A stretch of 62,555 nt of DNA, taken from assembly GCF_002102175.1 (NCBI RefSeq), contig NZ_LQOX01000154.1:1-62555 (forward strand), read 5' to 3'. This DNA comes from Mycobacterium gastri (GTDB lineage: Bacteria; Actinomycetota; Actinomycetes; Mycobacteriales; Mycobacteriaceae). The position numbers were made by a program, and so were the translations under genes. This document shows positions 17,250 to 26,139 of the stretch, piece after piece. Each line of letters starts with the position of its first letter. Position 1 is the first letter of the stretch. The notes beneath the pieces were generated by a model. That model was given only the letters and a program-made list of their open reading frames with translations. It was not told the origin of the DNA and did no database searches.

Positions 17250-18623
17250 ATGGTGAGCATTGAGGTGAACTGGACTCCGCTGCCGGTGCCGTGGGCGGTC
17301 CAGACCGCCGACCGGATTCCCAAGCAGCGCTATTACGACCCCGAGTTCTACGCGCTGGAAACTGAACTGTTGTGGCCTCGCGTCTGGCAGATGGCCTGCC
17401 GGCTCGAAGAGATCCCCAAGCCCGGCGACTACGTGGAGTACCAGATCCTGGATGAGTCGATCATCGTGGTGCGGGTAGCCGGTGACGACGTGCGGGCCTA
17501 CCACAACGCATGCCGGCATCGTGGGGTAAAGCTGGTGGACGGCAACGGCTCTCGGCGCACCTTCGTCTGCCCCTTCCACGGCTGGTGCTGGGGCATCGAC
17601 GGACACAACACCTATGTGCCGCGACCGGAGGTGTTCGACGAGCGCAACCTGTGCCCCGAAGACCTGCAACTCGTGTCGGTCCGGTGCGAACTGTGGGGCG
17701 GTTGCGCGTGGATCAACCTCGACGACGGAGCACCGGCGTTGCGTGCCTGCCTGGAGCCCTTCGCCTCCGTCTACGACGCCTGGAGGGTCGAATCGCTACG
17801 CACCGAGTGGTGGCAGTCGTGCCGGCTGCCGGTGAACTGGAAGCTGGCCACGGCAGCGTTCATGGAGGGCTATCACGTGCCGCAGACCCACCCGCAGCTG
17901 TTGCCGTCGGCGCAGGGCAACCGTCCGTCCGCGCCGCGCACCCACCCGGTCATCCAGAGCAGCCTGTATTTCATGCGGACGCTCGGCGTGGGCATGGGCG
18001 GCATGACCCACGCCAACGACATTCGCATCGCCGAAGGCCTGCAGCACATCGAGTTGCCGGCCGATCCCGCCGAGGCGGTGACCGCGTGGCGCGGCATACT
18101 CAATGACGCCGTCGTCGCCTGGCATCGGGCGCGGGGTTGCGATGTTCCCGATCTGAACGAGTTGGCGCGCCGCGGCATCGTCGACGCGATCGGGTTCGGC
18201 TTCCCGCATTACTTCCTGTTGCCGCAATACAGCAGCGCCTCGTCGTACCGGATCCGTCCGCTGGGGCCGGAGGAGACGTTGTTCGAGATCTGGTCGCTCA
18301 CCCGGATCCCGCCCGATCAGGTCACCAAGCCCACCCCACCGGAACCCAAGGCGCCCGACGACCCGGCCTGGCCGCCGATTCCCGCGCAGGACTTCTCCAA
18401 CCTGCCGCGGCAGCAAAAAGGGCTGCACTCCAAGGGCTTTGAATACATGCGATTGTCGAACCAGATCGAAGGACTGATCTCGAACTTCGAGCGGGTCATC
18501 GACGGGTTCCTGGCCGGGCTGCCCTACGACACGCTGGTGCCCGCGATCCAGCAGACCAACACCACCATCGACGTGCCGATCGCCGACCTGGGATTCACTT
18601 CAGGCGTTTCGGCGGCACAATGA
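17250..18623 (+). CDS. Rieske non-heme iron ring-hydroxylating oxygenase, alpha subunit
   Basis: 457 residues. The Rieske [2Fe-2S] ligands are C88, H90, C107 and H110 (CRH and CPFHGW). The mononuclear iron site in the catalytic domain shows the EGYHVPQTH pattern (H-X4-H), with a conserved Asn/Trp before it (NWKLATAAF). Family members put oxygen into aromatic rings or into steroid-like alicyclic compounds. No small beta subunit or reductase is encoded next to it, so electrons must come from elsewhere, perhaps a distant reductase or the ferredoxin at 26136. The stop overlaps the next start by four bases. Confidence 0.92.
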   Translation: MVSIEVNWTPLPVPWAVQTADRIPKQRYYDPEFYALETELLWPRVWQMACRLEEIPKPGDYVEYQILDESIIVVRVAGDDVRAYHNACRHRGVKLVDGNGSRRTFVCPFHGWCWGIDGHNTYVPRPEVFDERNLCPEDLQLVSVRCELWGGCAWINLDDGAPALRACLEPFASVYDAWRVESLRTEWWQSCRLPVNWKLATAAFMEGYHVPQTHPQLLPSAQGNRPSAPRTHPVIQSSLYFMRTLGVGMGGMTHANDIRIAEGLQHIELPADPAEAVTAWRGILNDAVVAWHRARGCDVPDLNELARRGIVDAIGFGFPHYFLLPQYSSASSYRIRPLGPEETLFEIWSLTRIPPDQVTKPTPPEPKAPDDPAWPPIPAQDFSNLPRQQKGLHSKGFEYMRLSNQIEGLISNFERVIDGFLAGLPYDTLVPAIQQTNTTIDVPIADLGFTSGVSAAQ

Positions 18624-20290
18624 GCGCCCGGTGGGACCGCTCGGTCGACCTGCTCATCGTGGGCAGCGGCGGGGGCGGCATGGTGGCGGGGCTGGCCGCA
18701 CTCGACTGCGGCCTCGAGCCGCTCATCGTCGAAAAGCAAACCCTGGTCGGCGGTTCCACGGGGCTCTCCGGCGGTATCGTCTGGCTGCCCAACAATCCGT
18801 TGATGCGGGCCGAGGGCATCGCCGACACCCACGAAGACGGGCTTGCCTACCTGGCCGACGTGGTCGGCGACATCGGCGCCGCCTCCTCCCCCGCCCGCCG
18901 GGAGATGTTCCTCACCGCCGGCTACGAGATGATCGATTTCCTTGTCCGCAAAGGGGTTCGGCTGATCCGGTGTGCCGGCTGGAGCGACTACTACCCGAAT
19001 CACCACGGCGGCAACGCCGCCGGCCGTGCCGTCGAGGGAGTTCCGTTCAACGCCGCCGAGCTGGGGGTCTGGAGCGATCGGCTGCAGCCGCCGCTGGCCA
19101 AGAACTACGGCCACGTGGTGCTGACCAACGAGTTGCGGTCGGTGCAGTACTTCAACAGGTCGCCACGCGCCTTCGCGGTAGCGGCCCGGGTATTTCTGCG
19201 CAGCCGCGCCGCGCGGGTCCGCGGCCGCCACATCCTCACCAACGGGGCATCATTGATCGGCCAGTTGCTCAAGGTGCTCATCGACCTCAGCGACGGCCGG
19301 CCGCCGCTGTGGACCAGCGCCGCCATGGACGATCTCATTGTCGACGACGGCCGGGTGGTCGGGGCACGCGTCACCCACGACGGCGTTGCGATGAGTATCG
19401 AGGCGCGTAAGGGAGTCCTGCTGGCCGCCGGTGGCTTTGGCCACAACGCCGAGATGCGACGGCAATACAGCGGCGATCAGCCCAACGACGGTAAGTGGTC
19501 GATCGCCAATGCCGGCGACACCGGGGAGGCGCTGCAGGCGGCCATACGGCTGGGCGCGAAAACCGACCTGCTCGACGAAGCGTGGTGGCTGCCTTCGGTA
19601 TTCATCCCCAACGGCGGAGCGGCGGCGGCGTCACTGGGGTCCGGACGGCAACGGCCGGGCGCCATCTACGTCGACTCGACCGGCCGCCGATTCTGTAACG
19701 AGTCGAACTCCTACGTCGAAGTCGGCAAGGCCATGTACGCCGCCAAGGCGGTGCCGTGCTGGATGATCTTCGACCACGGCTACGTCCGCCGCTACGTCAC
19801 GGGCGCCAACCCCCTCAAGCGGCGGTTGCCGCCCGAGTTCGTCGCAAGCGGCGCCGTCAAGCGCGGCGACACCATCGGCGAGCTAGCCCGCGGGATCGGA
19901 GTTCCCGTCGACGTGCTGACGCGAACGATCCAGCGGTTCAACCACTTTGCGGCCCAGGGCCTTGATCCCGACTTCGGGCGCGGTCAGTCGGCGTACAACA
20001 TCTGCCTGGGCGACCCGGGCTATCGGCCCAACGCCGCCCTCGGCCCGCTGCGCCGGGGGCCCTATTACGCAACCAGGGTGTTCCCGGCCGACGTCGGGAC
20101 CTGCGGTGGTGTGCTCACCAACGAGCACGCCCAGGTTCTCGACGGGGATGACCGGGTGATCGAGGGCCTCTACGCCACCGGCAATACCACCGCGACCGTG
20201 ATGGGCCGAACGTATCCGGGCGCCGGCGCGAGCATCGCCAGTTCGATGGTGTTCGGCTACGTCGCCGCCCGGCACTTGCGCCGAGCGTGA
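18620..20290 (+). CDS. FAD-dependent dehydrogenase of the 3-ketosteroid-delta-1-dehydrogenase / fumarate reductase type
   Basis: 556 residues. The N-terminal FAD motif is LLIVGSGGGGMVAGLAAL (residues 12-29), followed by GGSTGLSGG, as in KstD and flavocytochrome c-like proteins. The C-terminal FAD segment reads GLYATGNTTATVMGRTYPGAGA. KstD enzymes desaturate rings next to a carbonyl. The gene is the last of the plus-strand operon, coupled by an ATGA overlap to the Rieske oxygenase, and its stop lies inside a perfect terminator-like hairpin. A steroid substrate is possible but not proved: many paralogues use other cyclic ketones. Confidence 0.88.
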   Translation: MSARWDRSVDLLIVGSGGGGMVAGLAALDCGLEPLIVEKQTLVGGSTGLSGGIVWLPNNPLMRAEGIADTHEDGLAYLADVVGDIGAASSPARREMFLTAGYEMIDFLVRKGVRLIRCAGWSDYYPNHHGGNAAGRAVEGVPFNAAELGVWSDRLQPPLAKNYGHVVLTNELRSVQYFNRSPRAFAVAARVFLRSRAARVRGRHILTNGASLIGQLLKVLIDLSDGRPPLWTSAAMDDLIVDDGRVVGARVTHDGVAMSIEARKGVLLAAGGFGHNAEMRRQYSGDQPNDGKWSIANAGDTGEALQAAIRLGAKTDLLDEAWWLPSVFIPNGGAAAASLGSGRQRPGAIYVDSTGRRFCNESNSYVEVGKAMYAAKAVPCWMIFDHGYVRRYVTGANPLKRRLPPEFVASGAVKRGDTIGELARGIGVPVDVLTRTIQRFNHFAAQGLDPDFGRGQSAYNICLGDPGYRPNAALGPLRRGPYYATRVFPADVGTCGGVLTNEHAQVLDGDDRVIEGLYATGNTTATVMGRTYPGAGASIASSMVFGYVAARHLRRA

Positions 20291-20308
20291 CGCTATCGTC
20301 ACGCTCGG
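20281..20308. terminator. Bidirectional hairpin terminator between convergent operons
   Basis: A perfect 12-bp inverted repeat, CCGAGCGTGACG and its complement CGTCACGCTCGG, separated by the 4-base loop CTAT. It includes the stop codon of the FAD dehydrogenase (20288-20290) and lies 21 bp from the stop of the convergent crotonase. There is no T tract, as is usual in mycobacteria. A weaker second stem, GTGAC/GTCAC, follows within the next 25 bp. Confidence 0.7.
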
Positions 20309-20328
20309 CTGCGAATGTGACTGCAGCG

Positions 20329-21171
20329 TCACGTTGGCGGCAGGTCGGAATCGTCGACGAAATCGCGCGGCGTCATTCCGGACTGCATCAGCTCGGCTCG
20401 CCGGGCCTGAACATCGGAGGCGGCGCCCACCATATTCGTCAGAATATGGCTGACCTGAAGGTGCACCCGCATACCCATCAGCTCCCAGGCCCGCTTCACG
20501 TTGTTCTTCACCGCCATCAGCGTGGTGAGCGGGATCTGGGCGATCTTGCGGGCCATCTCCTCCACGGTGGCTTCGAGGTCTTCGCGGGGTACGACCCGGT
20601 TAAGCAGGCCCCAGTCGAGGGCTTGCTGTGCGGACAGGGTTGGCGCCAGCAGCAGCCAGTCCATGGTGCGGTGCCAGTTCATCAGCAACCACGGCTCGAT
20701 CATGGTGTGCCCGCCGGGCTCGCCAAGGCTTTGGGCAAGCGGCATCTGGAAGTACGCGTCCTCGGACGCGACACAGAAGTCGGTCAACAGGCCAAGATAG
20801 ATGCCGCCGCCCATGCAGTAGCCGTGGATCTGGGAGATCGTCGGCTTGGGGAATTCCCACAGATACAGCGTGGGCCACAGGAACAGATCAGCGGTGCCCT
20901 TGTACAGGTCCTCGAAGGTATTGCCGAAATCCGGATACGGATTTTCGTCCGGACCCCAGCGTGCCACGTGCCCGCCACAGAAACCTTTACCGTTGGCCTT
21001 GAGAATGACGACCTTGATCTCTTTATCGCGGTCGGCCTCGTGCAGGCAGTTGTCGACTTCGGTGACCAGGATCGCATCCTTGGTGTTGGCCTTGTCGACC
21101 CGATTCAGGATGATCCGCGCGATCGGTGGTTCGCGCTCGTAAATGATCGCTTCGAGGACGCGCCGTTGCAT
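20329..21171 (-). CDS. Enoyl-CoA hydratase/isomerase family protein (paralogue of the 14800 gene)
   Basis: 280 residues, crotonase fold with the VVILKANGKGFCGGH strand (about residues 51-65) and IHGYCMGGGIYLG. It shares many blocks with the crotonase of the facing operon, including the LKANGKGFC strand and the KRAWELMGMRVH block near the C-terminus. This points to duplication or a shared substrate class. It lies 31 bp downstream of the acyl-CoA dehydrogenase gene, so dehydrogenation and hydration are probably consecutive steps. Confidence 0.88.
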   Translation of the reverse strand: MQRRVLEAIIYEREPPIARIILNRVDKANTKDAILVTEVDNCLHEADRDKEIKVVILKANGKGFCGGHVARWGPDENPYPDFGNTFEDLYKGTADLFLWPTLYLWEFPKPTISQIHGYCMGGGIYLGLLTDFCVASEDAYFQMPLAQSLGEPGGHTMIEPWLLMNWHRTMDWLLLAPTLSAQQALDWGLLNRVVPREDLEATVEEMARKIAQIPLTTLMAVKNNVKRAWELMGMRVHLQVSHILTNMVGAASDVQARRAELMQSGMTPRDFVDDSDLPPT

Positions 21172-21202
21172 GCTGGTGACAGTACCCGACGCAAGCGTGC
21201 GC

Positions 21203-22366
21203 CTAGAGCGACCGGCTGATGATCTCCTTCATGATTTCGCTTGTGCCGCCGTAGATCTTGGTCACTCGCGCCGCCGCGTAGGCGCGCGCGATGGGGTATT
21301 CCATCATGTAGCCGTAGCCCCCGAAGAACTGCAGGCACCGATCGACGATATCGACCGCTTTGTCAGCGGCGATCAGCTTGGCCATCGACGCCGTGGCCGG
21401 GTCGTTATTGCCGTCGATGTACTGCTGCACGCAGTGGTCAACGGTGGTCTTGACCGACAACGTCTCGGCCTTGAGCTGTGCCAATTCAAACCTGCTGTGC
21501 TGGAACTTGATCAACTGCCGCCCGAACGCCTCTCGCTGCCTGGAGTAGCGGATCGCCTCGAGCACCGCGCATTCGGCCAGACCGGCGCACTGCGAGGCGA
21601 TGACCAGTCGCTCGCGGGCCAGCTGGTCCATCAGCTGGTAAAAGCCCAGCCCCTCGTTTTCGCCGAGCAAGTTCGCCACGGGCACGCGCATGTCCGAGAA
21701 GAACAACTCACGGGTGTCCTGGCCATGCTGGCCGATCTTTTCCAGGACCCGCCCGCGCTCGAAGCCGTGCAGATTCTCGTCGGTTTCGGCGACGATCAGG
21801 GAGACCCCTGCCGCACCGGCTGCTGGATCCGTCTTGGTGACGATGATCAGCAGATCACAGTGAGTTCCGTTGGAAATGAAGGTCTTCGAACCGTTGATCA
21901 CATAGTGTGAGCCGTCGCGGACGGCGGTGGTGCGGATCCCCTGCAGGTCGGAGCCGGCACCGGGTTCGGTCATCGCGATCGCCAGCACGGCGTCGCCGCT
22001 GATAACCCTGGGCAGCCAGCGTTGCTTCTGTTCCTCGTTGCCGTAGGCGTTGAGGTAGTGCGCGGCGATCGGTGAGTGCACCGCCCACCCCGAGGAGGTG
22101 TCGTGCGCCAGTGCCTGCTCTTCGGCGAAGACGGCGGAATACCCGAAATCGCCACTGGCGCCGCCGAACCGCTCGGGCAGGTCCAGGCCGAGCAGCCCCG
22201 CGTCGCCCAGCTTGTTCCAATACTCACGATCGACCTGATGCTCGCGGGCCCAGCGTTCTTGGTTGGGAGTGGACTCCTTGAGCAGGAACTCGGCAGCGTA
22301 CTTGCGCAGCTCGCGATGTTGATCGGTTTCCCAACTGGCCCGGTAGGCCGGGAAAAGCTCGGACAT
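21203..22366 (-). CDS. Acyl-CoA dehydrogenase
   Basis: 387 residues from the ATG at 22366 (AAGGGG five bases upstream). The N-terminal alpha domain, the FAD/substrate segment MTEPGAGSDLQG and the C-terminal YGGTSEIMKEII are typical. A glutamate in GYGYMMEYPIAR (about residue 364) sits where many acyl-CoA dehydrogenases carry the catalytic base. It introduces an alpha-beta double bond in an acyl-CoA, feeding the adjacent crotonase. The 272 bp upstream, before the methyltransferase gene, holds no other gene and probably contains the promoter. Confidence 0.9.
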   Translation of the reverse strand: MSELFPAYRASWETDQHRELRKYAAEFLLKESTPNQERWAREHQVDREYWNKLGDAGLLGLDLPERFGGASGDFGYSAVFAEEQALAHDTSSGWAVHSPIAAHYLNAYGNEEQKQRWLPRVISGDAVLAIAMTEPGAGSDLQGIRTTAVRDGSHYVINGSKTFISNGTHCDLLIIVTKTDPAAGAAGVSLIVAETDENLHGFERGRVLEKIGQHGQDTRELFFSDMRVPVANLLGENEGLGFYQLMDQLARERLVIASQCAGLAECAVLEAIRYSRQREAFGRQLIKFQHSRFELAQLKAETLSVKTTVDHCVQQYIDGNNDPATASMAKLIAADKAVDIVDRCLQFFGGYGYMMEYPIARAYAAARVTKIYGGTSEIMKEIISRSL

Positions 22367-22638
22367 GGCTGCCCCTTGGTGTTGCTCCGCGCAATATCGG
22401 TTCAGGTTCGCATAGTTTTCGATCGTTGGCGGTGGATTCGGCAAAAAGCCCCGGCCTGCTGCCCGGCCGCTGGCACCGTTGCCGCCGAGCACATCCGGAC
22501 CGGCCGGCCCCGCCGTTGCGGGTCGGTGCTGCCGAAACCGTCGCCGCCGCACCACCGCGCACCCGAAAGTTGCGATGAGTATGCTGATGTCACTGCAGCG
22601 CAAGCATTTTCACGGTCCTGGCTCGCCGAGCCCGGCGG

Positions 22639-23184
22639 CTAGGCCCGCGCCAACAGCCAGGCCTGCCCCTGACCTTCGCCAGCGGCAATCACGTCCAGTC
22701 CGGCAAACGCCGCCCGGAGCTGGCCGCACCCGGCGCGGAAGGGTCCCGCGGCCGCGCCGACCTCGCTGAGCACGGCGATGGCCAGCAACCCGCCCGGTGC
22801 CAATCGCTGGGCCATCGGCTGGTCCAGGCGGCGATCCAGGAACTTATGGCAGACGATCAGGTCGACGGGTGGCCCGGGCGGTAAACCCGTGTCCAGATCG
22901 ACAACGTCGAATCGACAGCGATCGGCGACCCCGCAACGCGCAGCCAAATCCCGTGCCTGGCCTATCGCCACCGTAGAGATGTCCACTCCCCACACCTGCA
23001 AGCCGCGGCGGGCCAACCAGACCGCGCCCAGCCCCTGACCGCAGGCCAGATCGAGAGCCTTTCCCGCGGTTGGGAATACGTCCGCGTGAGATCCGAAGGC
23101 GCTGGGCGGCCCGACAGCGCCGACATCCGGCGGTCCCTGGCTGCTGTACCGCTCGTCCCAGCCGCGGCGATCCTGCTCGGCCAC
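22639..23184 (-). CDS. Class I SAM-dependent methyltransferase
   Basis: 181 residues. The SAM-binding motif I is ALDLACGQGLGAVWLA (about residues 43-58), with an acidic residue at the end of strand 2 (GVDIS) and motif IV DLIVCHKFLD. The overall shape resembles the TehB/thiopurine methyltransferase-like group. The substrate cannot be inferred. It lies between the acyl-CoA dehydrogenase and the TetR gene on the same strand but with gaps of 272 and 122 bp, so it may have its own promoter. Confidence 0.8.
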   Translation of the reverse strand: MAEQDRRGWDERYSSQGPPDVGAVGPPSAFGSHADVFPTAGKALDLACGQGLGAVWLARRGLQVWGVDISTVAIGQARDLAARCGVADRCRFDVVDLDTGLPPGPPVDLIVCHKFLDRRLDQPMAQRLAPGGLLAIAVLSEVGAAAGPFRAGCGQLRAAFAGLDVIAAGEGQGQAWLLARA

Positions 23185-23306
23185 AACCTGTTACACCGGA
23201 CCGGTGCGCAGATATCCTGCGGCACCGGCCGGGCCTGCTCGCCCGTCCGTCGGTTCTGACCGTCGGCCGCATACCATCAGCAGGGTTCCGGATGCTCGGA
23301 CGGAAG

Positions 23307-23936
23307 TCACTGTGCCCCAGAGTTTTCCAGATAGGCGACGATAGCATTGGTCAACCCGCAGCGCGCCTGATCGAGGTCGGAGTAGGTACCCAGCTGCCTT
23401 TCGGAGGTGATACCGCGCATCGCTCCCGGGATGAACGCGGCGACCTCGCGTACCCGGTCGGGATCGACATCCATATCCGCGAATGCATTCTGGCAGGCCG
23501 CAGCCCAGCTCTGCTGCCAAGATGCCAGCTCGGCAGCGGTTCGAGGAAAGTGCCGCTCGAGTTCGGCGCGGTTGTTGGGCAGTGCGCGGCGAAGCGTCTC
23601 GATCGCACGGGAATCGGCCGAGGTCAGCCCGTCGTACAAGGTGTTGATGATGACCGAGACCCGCTCGTGAAGCGGACCGCTGGAGACGACATTCGACGGC
23701 AATTCGCCACGCCGCTGCGCCGTGCGGTGCAAAACCGCGGCCCACAACCCGTCGATATCGCCGAACTGGTACTTCACCGCGCCCCAGGTAGCGCCGCTGT
23801 CCTTGGCGATGCGATTGGCCGACGCGGCCCCGGGTTCGCCGGTGGCCAGCGACCGTATCGCAGCCTCCAGCATGCTTTCGCGCGTCGCAAGGCCGCGCTT
23901 GTTGGCACGCCGCCCCGCTATGCCCGCCTCAGCCAT
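23307..23936 (-). CDS. TetR family transcriptional regulator
   Basis: 209 residues. Residues about 15-60 form the TetR helix-turn-helix (MLEAAIRSLATGEPG, then ANRIAKDSGATWGAVKYQFG). The C-terminal part is a ligand-binding helical domain. It is the only regulator gene in the catabolic island and so the best candidate for its control, although it is also divergent from the small membrane protein gene at 24348. No operator could be assigned to it with confidence. Confidence 0.88.
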   Translation of the reverse strand: MAEAGIAGRRANKRGLATRESMLEAAIRSLATGEPGAASANRIAKDSGATWGAVKYQFGDIDGLWAAVLHRTAQRRGELPSNVVSSGPLHERVSVIINTLYDGLTSADSRAIETLRRALPNNRAELERHFPRTAAELASWQQSWAAACQNAFADMDVDPDRVREVAAFIPGAMRGITSERQLGTYSDLDQARCGLTNAIVAYLENSGAQ

Positions 23937-24347
23937 TCATGCGATGTTAGCGGCAGCGCTCATCGCGCGGCTAGCACTGCGCGTCAGCGATTTCTGCCCT
24001 CTTCGACGGAGGCTGTGGCAATCCCGGATTCAGCGCCACGGTAATTCAAACCCATTGCCGGCAGTGTGATTTGGGCTGTCGACAGCTCCCAAGCTGCCGG
24101 CTGTCGGAAGTTGGGCCGCGCACCGGGATTCGCGACGTCCGTCGTCGACGCCACCGGCGATGCCGGGGGCCCGGGTTGCCGGCCACCACCCGAGACGAGT
24201 GAACCCACCGCTCAACGCCTATAGTCCTGCTCGGATCACGTAAACGGCTCTCGACCGGTCAACAGTGCCACGGTTGCCGCACCTCTTCTGGCCCGGCAAT
24301 CCGCAGCCGGCCGACGGTGGCGGTCTGGGCCCGGAGGAGGAATACAG
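23937..24347. other. Intergenic region between the TetR gene and a divergent membrane protein gene
   Basis: 411 bp with no convincing gene on either strand. It should hold the promoters of both flanking genes. No clear palindrome was seen. Confidence 0.5.
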
Positions 24348-24824
24348 GTGTCGGGTCTACGAGAGCTCGCATTGGGCAGTGCGCCCGTCTTCGGTGGTGT
24401 CATGCTGGCCGTTGCGGCTGGGCAATTCAAGGGCACCGACTTTCGCGGCCAGCTCAAGCAGGACATGGACCTGCTCGATCGGCTTCCCGCCGACGCCCCG
24501 CAACGCGCCGACCTGGAGCGCACGATCAACGAACGCATCGGTGATCTGGTGGACGCCGCCGACAGAAGCCGCGCGCTGCGCAAAGCCGCAATGTCCTACC
24601 AGGGCAACTGGCGCGACATCGTGCTGTTGCTCTGCGCGGTGCTGTTCACCGTCATCTGGTGGGAGGTCAACCACAGCCGCAGCAACTGGCTGCCGACATT
24701 CATCCTGCTGATCGTGCTGTCGGTGGTGGCTGCCGGTTACGCACTGCGCGGCGCGCTGGGCAGCGTCACCTCGCTGGCCCGCAACCGGCACGGCCGCCAG
24801 CGCCACGAACCGACTTCCGGTTGA
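24348..24824 (+). CDS. Small membrane protein of unknown function
   Basis: 158 residues, not recognised as a named family. Residues 34-84 are charged and probably helical. Two transmembrane segments follow at about 90-106 and 114-133. The tail is short and basic (ARNRHGRQRH). The short hydrophobic stretch at residues 11-24 is too weak to call a signal peptide. The start follows GGAGGAATACAGGT. It stands alone between the TetR gene and the P450. Confidence 0.7.
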   Translation: MSGLRELALGSAPVFGGVMLAVAAGQFKGTDFRGQLKQDMDLLDRLPADAPQRADLERTINERIGDLVDAADRSRALRKAAMSYQGNWRDIVLLLCAVLFTVIWWEVNHSRSNWLPTFILLIVLSVVAAGYALRGALGSVTSLARNRHGRQRHEPTSG

Positions 24825-24856
24825 ACGCGGCAGCGGCGAACCATAACATCGGTAAG

Positions 24857-24872
24857 TTACGTATTTTTGTAA
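24857..24872. promoter_or_regulatory. Inverted repeat upstream of the P450 gene
   Basis: TTAC-N8-GTAA in an AT-rich patch, 56 bp before the P450 start codon. The symmetry and position suit a repressor operator or a promoter element. The arms are only four bases, so chance is possible. Confidence 0.3.
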
Positions 24873-24927
24873 TGTAAAGGACCCGCAGGCATTGCCCCGC
24901 TCCCGGCGGCGGTGCCACGCTATCCGC

Positions 24928-26139
24928 ATGACAGAAACCGAGGGGTATGTCGATCAGGCGGTGACCGGCATCGCAGAACCACAACCGATGTACAAGGCGC
25001 TGCGGGACTCGACGCCCGTGTTCCGGACGCCGCAAGCGGTGGTTCTGAGCCGGCTTGCCGACATCGAGATGGCGCTGAAACGCACCGATCTGTTCTCGTC
25101 CAACATGGATGCCGTCGATCTCGGCAACCTGCGGCCGCTGATTCCGCTGCAAATCGACCCGCCCGAACACGCCAAGTACCGCCGTATCCTCGATCCGCTG
25201 TTCACTCCGCGGGAGATGGCTCGGCGTGAACCCCACGTCACGCAGCTGGTGAACGAGATGATCGACCGGTTCGCCGGCCGGGGTGAATGCGACTTCCATG
25301 CCGAGTTCGCGGTGCCGCTGCCGTGCACGGTCTTCCTGCAGCTGCTGGGCCTTCCCCTGGAAGACCTCGACAAATTCCTGGAGTGGAAGGACGGCGTCAT
25401 CCGTCCGGCGGGTTCCACCGGCTACGACGACCGCCACGAGGCTTCGGCAGCCGTAGCGGAACAGATCTACGAGTACTTCGACCGCGCCATCGACGACCAC
25501 ATCGCCCACCCGCGCGACGACGTGCTGTCGGCGATGATCGCGGCCAACGTCAAAGGGCAAGAAGGGCCAGAAGGGCTAAAAGGCGAGGTGGCCGGCCAAC
25601 CGCTATCCCGCGAGGAGCTGCTCGACATCTGCTTCCTGTTCCTGATCGCGGGCCTGGACACGGTCACCGACTCGCTCGACTGCTTCTTCGTCTACCTGGC
25701 GCGACACCCCGACCATCGTCGTCAACTCATCGAGCAGCCCGACGTCCTGCCGCATGCGGTTGAGGAGCTGTTGCGCTGGGAAACGCCGGTACCCGGCGTC
25801 GCCCGGGTGGCCATGCAAGACGTCGAGGTGGGGGGATGCCCGATCAGCAAGGGTGAACGCGTCAGCCCGTTACTCGGCGCGGCCAACACCGACCCGGCGG
25901 AGTTCCCCGATCCGGAACAAGTGGACTTCAACCGCAACCCGAACCGGCACCGCGCGTTCGGCGGCGGCCCGCATCGGTGCCTCGGTTCCCACCTGGCGCG
26001 CATGGAGCTGCGGGTGGCGTTGCGCGAATTCCACCGCCGCATCCCGGATTACGAGATCAAATCCGGCACCCAGCTGGTTTACACCGCTGCCCTGCGGTCG
26101 GTGGAATCGTTGCCCTTGACGTTCCCGGTCACGCTATGA
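24928..26139 (+). CDS. Cytochrome P450
   Basis: 403 residues from the ATG at 24928. The I-helix oxygen-activation motif AGLDT lies near residue 243, the K-helix ELLR near 281, and the heme-binding loop FGGGPHRCLG carries the proximal Cys at about residue 351. It is a soluble bacterial class I P450 that needs a ferredoxin and a reductase. The next gene, overlapping by four bases, encodes a 3Fe-4S ferredoxin that is the natural partner. The location next to the catabolic island suggests hydroxylation of a related hydrophobic substrate. The CYP family number cannot be assigned by eye. Confidence 0.93.
   Translation: MTETEGYVDQAVTGIAEPQPMYKALRDSTPVFRTPQAVVLSRLADIEMALKRTDLFSSNMDAVDLGNLRPLIPLQIDPPEHAKYRRILDPLFTPREMARREPHVTQLVNEMIDRFAGRGECDFHAEFAVPLPCTVFLQLLGLPLEDLDKFLEWKDGVIRPAGSTGYDDRHEASAAVAEQIYEYFDRAIDDHIAHPRDDVLSAMIAANVKGQEGPEGLKGEVAGQPLSREELLDICFLFLIAGLDTVTDSLDCFFVYLARHPDHRRQLIEQPDVLPHAVEELLRWETPVPGVARVAMQDVEVGGCPISKGERVSPLLGAANTDPAEFPDPEQVDFNRNPNRHRAFGGGPHRCLGSHLARMELRVALREFHRRIPDYEIKSGTQLVYTAALRSVESLPLTFPVTL

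Noticed and set aside
17193..17669. Minus-strand frame opposite the Rieske gene
   Set aside because: Shadow of a well-supported gene with intact Rieske ligands on the plus strand.
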